Below, piece after piece: positions 58,311 to 64,000 of a stretch of DNA of 64,000 nt; positions within the stretch are counted from its first letter, which is position 1, and the number at the start of each line of letters is the position of its first letter. The DNA comes from Nemania diffusa. Lineage: Eukaryota > Ascomycota > Sordariomycetes > Xylariales > Xylariaceae. The stretch is from contig JBBPUQ010000006.1 in the NCBI GenBank assembly GCA_038501195.1, forward strand, positions 1,798,001 to 1,862,000. The letters run 5' to 3'. The notes under the pieces were generated by a model. It was given only the letters and a program-made list of their open reading frames with translations, searched no databases and had not been told where the DNA came from. The position numbers and the translations under genes were made by a program.

Positions 58311-61300
58311 TCAATTTACCAGGTGCCTGCTGGGTGAATAGGTTAAGCCTGCACTGTATGTAATCGCAAGCGATAGGCTGATGTGAGGACAGGTCAGAAT
58401 TAGATATTTTTGACACGGATGTGCCTGTGGTGGTTGAGGATCTCCCGTTCGTAATATTCATATGCACAGCCTTCTCGGAATACCTATATCACCGACGATA
58501 GTTCCAAGGCTGCGGCTCTCGGCTCGCTTATTAGGTGTCGGAGTTCGAAGTTGTTGTTTGCGCACCGCCTCGGTTCCTGGCTTAGGGCTGGGTTAGCAGT
58601 TAGACCGCCTTCTCGACTTGGACTTAGAAAGAGAATAATATACGCGCCTATTCCCGTGTTCCCGGGGGAAGATAAGAAGGGAATGGCACAGGGAAGAGTC
58701 CCACATATATAATATCCCATGCGACGGGCACCCGTTGGGTCGACGGTGGGAAGTAAAAGTGTGGATATATCAATGTCTTACCTCTAGCTCTAGGTCTCCT
58801 ATGCATCCACAATACGTGCTGTATTTACCGTGTGTGTATATATTGTGAATGGCGTGTGATAGTTGTGGAATTGTCCTCTGGACTGACACAAGCCGACGAT
58901 CGAAACAAGAGGTGGCAGGTTCCTAGCCAATGATTCAACAGAGCCGTCACACTAACTTATCGACTGAGCCGCCGACAACTTTCGTATCCGCCACCAACGC
59001 GAGGTAGTTGCAGTACTTGTAGCAGTACTGGAGAAGTAGAGGATATTATTGTCGTTGCAAGAGACCGGGGCTCATCACGCCGCAGCTCCACCGGGCGCTT
59101 CCACTCCTTTGCTACCCAAGTGTCTTTATCTGGGGCCATGCGCTACTCGCAAGTAGCGCGGAGGTGGAGGTGGAAGTGGAAGCTGTCAAGGTGTCCAACT
59201 TTCCTGAAGTGAATGGAGGGCCACGAGGTGTTTTAGGTCATAAACGGGGCAGTGGTTGCGACGGACCAGAATGTGCGTGTGTGCGTGTCTTGTGGTGTGG
59301 TGATGGTGGTGGTGGTGTGAAGAGTTAGAGTTAAGGCTCAGAGGGGGTCCGTATGTTGCATCAGGTAGCTGGTGGGCTGTAAATGTAAACAGACCGACAG
59401 AAAGACAGACAACTCATCCAAATAAACCGGATTAGGAGCCGATAAGCCTTACTAATAAATGCTTTTGAATGAGGGTCTTGGGCTGGGAAGGAACTACTAA
59501 GTACTTAGTAGTGACGGGAGTGTTCGCTCGCTTCCTGAAGATGGATGCAGCTCCTTTGACGGTTCCGTACTAATAAATAAGTAGTAGGTATTGTTTAGGC
59601 CAGTTCTGACTACATGTATTGCCTACCTAAATGCATGTAGTTCCATCTCCCTATACATACCACCTAGAGATACCTAACCTGGCCTCTACAGCTTCAACCT
59701 ATTCTACTTGACCTACATAATAAACGGCAATCAACCAAGTTCCTGGCTACGCCCAGCGTCTGTTGCGATATTTTTTAAAACTTATTATTGAGCGTTAATA
59801 CTCCAATGGAGAGGATAGCGCTAGCCCGAGGAAAAGTAAACCTGGAATTCTTTTAATAACTGTGGCGTGATTGCGTGGAACTGTCGCTCAGTGATCATCC
59901 TCAAGCTTGCCCACCTAAGTATCTAGCATACACGATGTCAGGCCTCCCAATCAATCCAATCCTACAAATGTTAAATGCATATAGGATTAGGTGAGTATTG
60001 TCTTTTTCTACAAAAATTTTAAATGCAGCTGTAACACGGTCGATTTAATGATTCATTGCTCAACTTGCCAGATGCTATCATAATTCCCGGCTTGTGAGCA
60101 TGATATATCTTCATCTCACCAGCAAAGCTGATTTCCCACATCAGACTGTTTCTCAAAATCTACAGCCCGGCTTCTACGATCATTTCTTATACTGGATAGA
60201 ATTCGTCTTATTTGCGCTAAATGCGGTCGACAGCTTAATAGCAGACCTTGGCGAATAAATGAGAACAGTAATGGCCGTTGCACATCGCCGGGAGATCAAC
60301 ATTCGTCTAGTCTAGGATTGTACAGCACCCTTCAAAATACAGGACGCTAATCCAGCGGGTTTCTTTTACCCATACAGTACCTATATACGTACTGTGCCTT
60401 TGGGTTTACGACGCGGCATCGAGTACCACCGCAACTATAATCACCATGCCTAGGCTAGACCCGGGTTCTCTACTTGCTGCATCGGGGACGTGGCAATGAG
60501 CTCAATAGCATCTCGTCAGAACTATGTCATTTCACGTGCCCTTGCCACAATCGCGTGAACCTACAGTAGGTCCTAAGATAACCAACGTTGCGCGCTGTCT
60601 AGTGTAAGTACGCATAAGAAGAATATCTAACCGAGAGTGTGTCCAGATGGCTCGCCAGTTAGTGTCGATCCGTGCGATCAGCGTTGTAGCCTACCCTGGT
60701 GTGGGAAGTACCGCCGCACTTTGAGATAAACGAAATAGGTAGGCCGACCGGTCCGGCACCATTCAATAGCTGGAATACACTATTCCCGAAAGTTTCCGAG
60801 ATCCACACTGATGCCTCAACGTTAAGATGCCCAAATACTTATAAGAAAAGGGGTCCGAAGCTCTCAGGGTCCCTCCATCTTCGGGAGGTAGCTCAGGGTC
60901 GGTCGGGGAGGATGTCCGCCTTGAACCTTGATAAACCAAGAGCATGCCGAATTACAAGGAAATTGAATAAATAATTCGCTGGGGCCTATCCTTTCCCGAT
61001 CGGATAAATTAATACTTGCCGTAGCTGCAAATACTAGTGGCTATTACGCTACCTATTCGTCGTCAGTTGTAGATAACGTCTATCTAGATAGCTACATAGC
61101 ATTAGATGATGTTGGAAATGCAAGCCACTAAACCTGCTTGGATATACCAGGCTGGATAGCCTCAACAGGGCACGCGCGTTCGGAGAAATCCTCAACTGCT
61201 ACTGGATACAGGGAACTAGGATTCTCTCCACACAACTGCAGCCACATTGCTTCCTCCCGCTGTGCCGTGCGAGAGGGCATCATCGTGGTAGGCCCGTCAA

Positions 61301-62620
61301 TCTGGGTTGACATACTTATCAATATTCAAACACTTAAAACTTGTATCTAAGGTAGGCTATGTATACTAAAGAGCTAGGTGACAACCCGCCTATCCTTACA
61401 CTAGGGACTTAGTCTCGCGCCAACGTTTAAGTGGGAGACATGAAACAACGGGCTGTCCCTGCGTGGCTAGCTATACTGTTGTGCTGTAGGTATCATAGAA
61501 ACAAGTTAGAGGTAGGCTAATCTAGCAGATCAGATGTAAGTCAGCCCGCCTGTGTCAGGAAGAGTTCCACACCCCATTATACTGTAGGTACCACGAGCTC
61601 TTAATGGAGACAAGGTGTCGAGGATCAACAACAGGTTGCATAGTTCGCACTACCTACCTATGTATGTAGGACAGTGGCTGGCTGTTGGGCCATAAACTAT
61701 CCTAATTGCATATTTGAATCAAGACAAGTAGCCAGCGATTGGGCACAAACATATGTATGTTGACACGAGACGCTCGGCTATGACGGCTTGCCTACTGTAG
61801 GCGAGGTGTTGGTAAGGTTGAATAGGTGTACCTGTTCTGTACCTGTATAGCATACCTATGCATACTAGCTAAGCAGGTAGGGATTAAAAGCAAGGATATG
61901 AATGGCTTGTTGCAGGAGAACGCTTGGACCCTTTCGTCATGGAACTTAAGCAAAGAAATGAAGAGATGACGTAGGTTGCAGAGACTTAGAGAGGATCGCC
62001 GTGTAAGTTGATTGGTGCTAGACCATGAACCTATGCACAACTAGTTTGGGACGAAAATTTGAGTCTTCCAATGCAGACAAGAGAAAAAATCAACGGCGTC
62101 CTATTGGATGAACAAGTATACCCTGTAAGCCCTATTATAATGGTATTTGAAAGATATCGGTTTCTTTTCCAAGTGGCTTCAGGCGGTACGTGGTTTGTGA
62201 GTTGCTCGCCTAGCCTATGCTTACCTTACGGCATATCTATACGCAGACCTTACTTGCCTAGTAACATATTTCGGCGCTCCTATTAGGCAGTGCCTAGGTA
62301 TACATATTATGGCCTGGAGGACTGGCCATGCTTTGAGACCCCACGCGTATATATGTCTACAAGTAGGAGATGCATTAATTGTGATTATGATTATGATTAT
62401 CATACACCGGAATTAGAGCCCCGCGGGTTGTAGCGTACTCCCGCCCCTGTAATCGTATCGTTCTCCCATTCCGATTGAACGCCGAACTAGCACTCAACCC
62501 CCAAGTTTTGCATCCAAGTCACTCACTCGATGCAATATCTTCCCGATAATGCCCTATATTCCAACTGCTCTCCCCAAAACGCTAATTAATTCTAGCCAAG
62601 GAAACGGGAGGGTGGTCGTG
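58311..62620. other. Gene-poor intergenic region
   Basis: About 4.3 kb without a supportable gene. It includes GT-rich sequence at 59,275-59,320 (gtggtgatggtggtggtggt), TACCTA words near 59,600-59,700 and 61,655, and a GATTAT triplication at 62,380-62,400. Open frames at 58,957-59,139 (-), 60,699-60,974 (+) and 62,059-62,286 (+) have no domain and no conserved look. Confidence 0.5.
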
Positions 62621-63163
62621 TCATAGTTTAGCTCTACCGGTGAAGCGGGTTGAGCGCGGATGCGAGGTCCAGTACTCCACACCCAACATAACGGTACTAA
62701 GTAGCCAGAGTATTACGTTTACCAAGTCGAGCCAGACCGCGATCCTAATGCGTTGGAGATCGATATTGTCGTCAGTGTTCGCGCTCCAGGATAATCTGCC
62801 AAACACGCCGAAGACGGCAACCCAAAGCACGAAGATGGCGAAACTCCATATTGGCACAACAATGAATCGAGAGATGGTCGGGATGAGGAAGACAATGGCG
62901 GTCACAGCCGAGAGGCTACCAACGACAACGGCGTAGATCTGTAAGACACGTGAATAGTCAGTAAATAGATAGCTAGGTGCGTCGTGCGCTAGCTGCTTGA
63001 GAGTTCGCAATCCACATACCCATCTTCCATCTATATCATTCCCCTTATGCTCCGAGCGAGCGACATCATCGCCGTACAGCCCAATGACTACCACAGCGAG
63101 GACAAATTGAGCCAAATGTAATATGCCATAGAGCACGCGGCATGTGGTATTGTCGCGGCGCAT
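62621..63163 (-). CDS. MARVEL-type four-helix membrane protein, two exons
   Basis: Probable integral membrane protein of the MARVEL/Nce102-like class, associated in fungi with plasma-membrane domains or vesicle traffic; exact role unknown. Minus-strand exons are 63163-63020 and 62938-62621. The intron is 81 bp (GTATGT, branch-like tttactgac, TTACAG) and divisible by three without a stop, so the unspliced frame also stays open. Splicing gives 153 aa. It joins DIDGRW directly to IYAVVVGSLSAV, whereas reading through would insert 27 polar residues (VCGLRTLKQLAHDAPSYLF and so on) before helix 2. Predicted helices lie at about 9-30, 49-68, 72-95 and 112-137; a short charged loop (DDVARSEHKGND) follows helix 1. 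The protein ends shortly after helix 4 with a basic tail. Confidence 0.78.
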   Translation of the reverse strand: MRRDNTTCRVLYGILHLAQFVLAVVVIGLYGDDVARSEHKGNDIDGRWVCGLRTLKQLAHDAPSYLFTDYSRVLQIYAVVVGSLSAVTAIVFLIPTISRFIVVPIWSFAIFVLWVAVFGVFGRLSWSANTDDNIDLQRIRIAVWLDLVNVILWLLSTVMLGVEYWTSHPRSTRFTGRAKL

Positions 63164-64000
63164 CTTTAACTACCTGGTCGAGGCGCGGGGTAGTATTCCA
63201 GATATTCAAGGGGTTAGACACAAGGGGTAGGGATGTGGGTTTGTGACGTCTTTTGGAAGCGCGGTAGCGTAGGCCGAGAATAGGAAGGGGAGAATGGGAT
63301 ATTTCACAGGAAATACTTGGATGCCGATGGTCTGGAATGAAGAGAGAGTTTATAGTTTACTATGGTACCATCGATATTTCCCCAAAACATGATAAAGTCG
63401 AAGCCGATGGTTGCGCATCCAATATGATATCTAGCACTATGCCTAGCGCGATCGATACATCATGACGTAGGTACATGTTAGCTCGAGCTAACCTTCAGTA
63501 CGGAAGAAACCTTATCTAAACTGTTCTGAAATAATCTACGCAGTACCTAGACTATCTAGTTTTTTTGCGGGGGAGATCTTGGGTAATTTGGCTATTTCGC
63601 TATTGGGTATTGGGGCAAATTAGTCATAGACTTGGCAGAGGCTAACTTACCTACAAACCAAACTTATCTAGATAGTAGATAGACAGTTCATCTATCTGGT
63701 GCCTATCAATCAACCTGAGAACGCACATGTCAAAGGACATCGAACGGCACGAAGCCTTGCGTACCTAACGTAGCCCCAACGCGCCCATTTGAAGTTCCAT
63801 TTCGGACCTAAGTCTGCATGTTTTCCTCATTTCCAGTATGCCACCTACCACATCTGGATCCCATGTTACGCCCGGCTGTTGGGGAGTCTGCATCTCTCAC
63901 GAGAAATGAGTGCGGGGGGGTTTTGCGTATTGTCGAAGTGCAGAATCGTAGAGAATGGTAAAGCAAGCATCTGCCCCCCCACCCTCTCTTGGAATTTTCA
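63164..64000. other. 5' region of the MARVEL gene and window edge
   Basis: About 0.8 kb with no gene visible. It is probably promoter of the minus-strand MARVEL gene followed by spacer; TATCTAGATAGTAGATAGA-like words occur near 63,665. Any gene starting beyond 64,000 cannot be seen. Confidence 0.5.

Noticed and set aside
60699..60974. 91-codon plus-strand frame
   Set aside because: Begins at a GTG with no nearby ATG, no domain, and no intron that would extend it.

Overview
The window is nuclear DNA of a filamentous ascomycete (Pezizomycotina, most likely a Sordariomycete or close relative). Four things point there: short GT-AG introns (51-159 bp) with CTAAC-type branch sites, fungal-only families (a Zn2Cys6 factor, F-box/leucine-rich proteins, DUF2439 proteins), a repeat carrying the footprint of repeat-induced point mutation (RIP), and frequent short ACCTAGGT-type palindromes between genes. 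No rRNA, tRNA, CRISPR array or bacterial-type operon was found.

Layout. 1-8.2 kb: one Zn2Cys6 regulator (1697-3027, +), then about 5 kb with no supportable gene. 8.2-9.8 kb: a three-exon F-box protein (-). 9.8-17.7 kb: an A+T-leaning gene desert. 17.7-25.4 kb: a VHS-GAT protein of the Lsb5 type (-) and an ASH1-type histone H3K36 methyltransferase (-). 25.4-30.9 kb: no supportable gene. 30.9-33.1 kb: the tRNA adenosine deaminase subunit Tad2 (-), with a long disordered N-terminal extension. 34.06-38.51 kb: a 4.46 kb element bounded by about 95-102 bp terminal inverted repeats, with an interior that is almost pure A+T. 40.4-47.4 kb: two neighbouring minus-strand genes for transcription-factor-like proteins that also carry hydrophobic C-terminal segments. 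48.7-51.2 kb: a DUF2439 protein (Mte1/Dbl2/ZGRF1-N type, -). 53.4-55.1 kb: a BAR-SH3 adaptor (+), preceded by a dense field of CCTA/TAGG repeats. 56.5-58.3 kb: a serine/proline-rich protein of unknown role and a possible upstream exon (-). 62.6-63.2 kb: a MARVEL-type four-helix membrane protein (-).

The genes are ordinary separate fungal transcription units. Nothing in their order shows a biosynthetic cluster. Themes are chromatin and genome maintenance (ASH1, DUF2439), tRNA modification (Tad2), membrane traffic and endocytosis (Lsb5-like, BAR-SH3, MARVEL) and gene regulation. Exon structures were built by hand from splice motifs and reading phase, and every multi-exon model given closes in frame.

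The most notable item is the inverted-repeat element. Aligned by hand, its two arms differ at about 17 positions, all C/T or G/A transitions with no transversion, plus one heptamer copy-number difference. This is the expected footprint of RIP on a DNA transposon. The interior has reached an extreme end state, with about one or two G/C per 60 bases.
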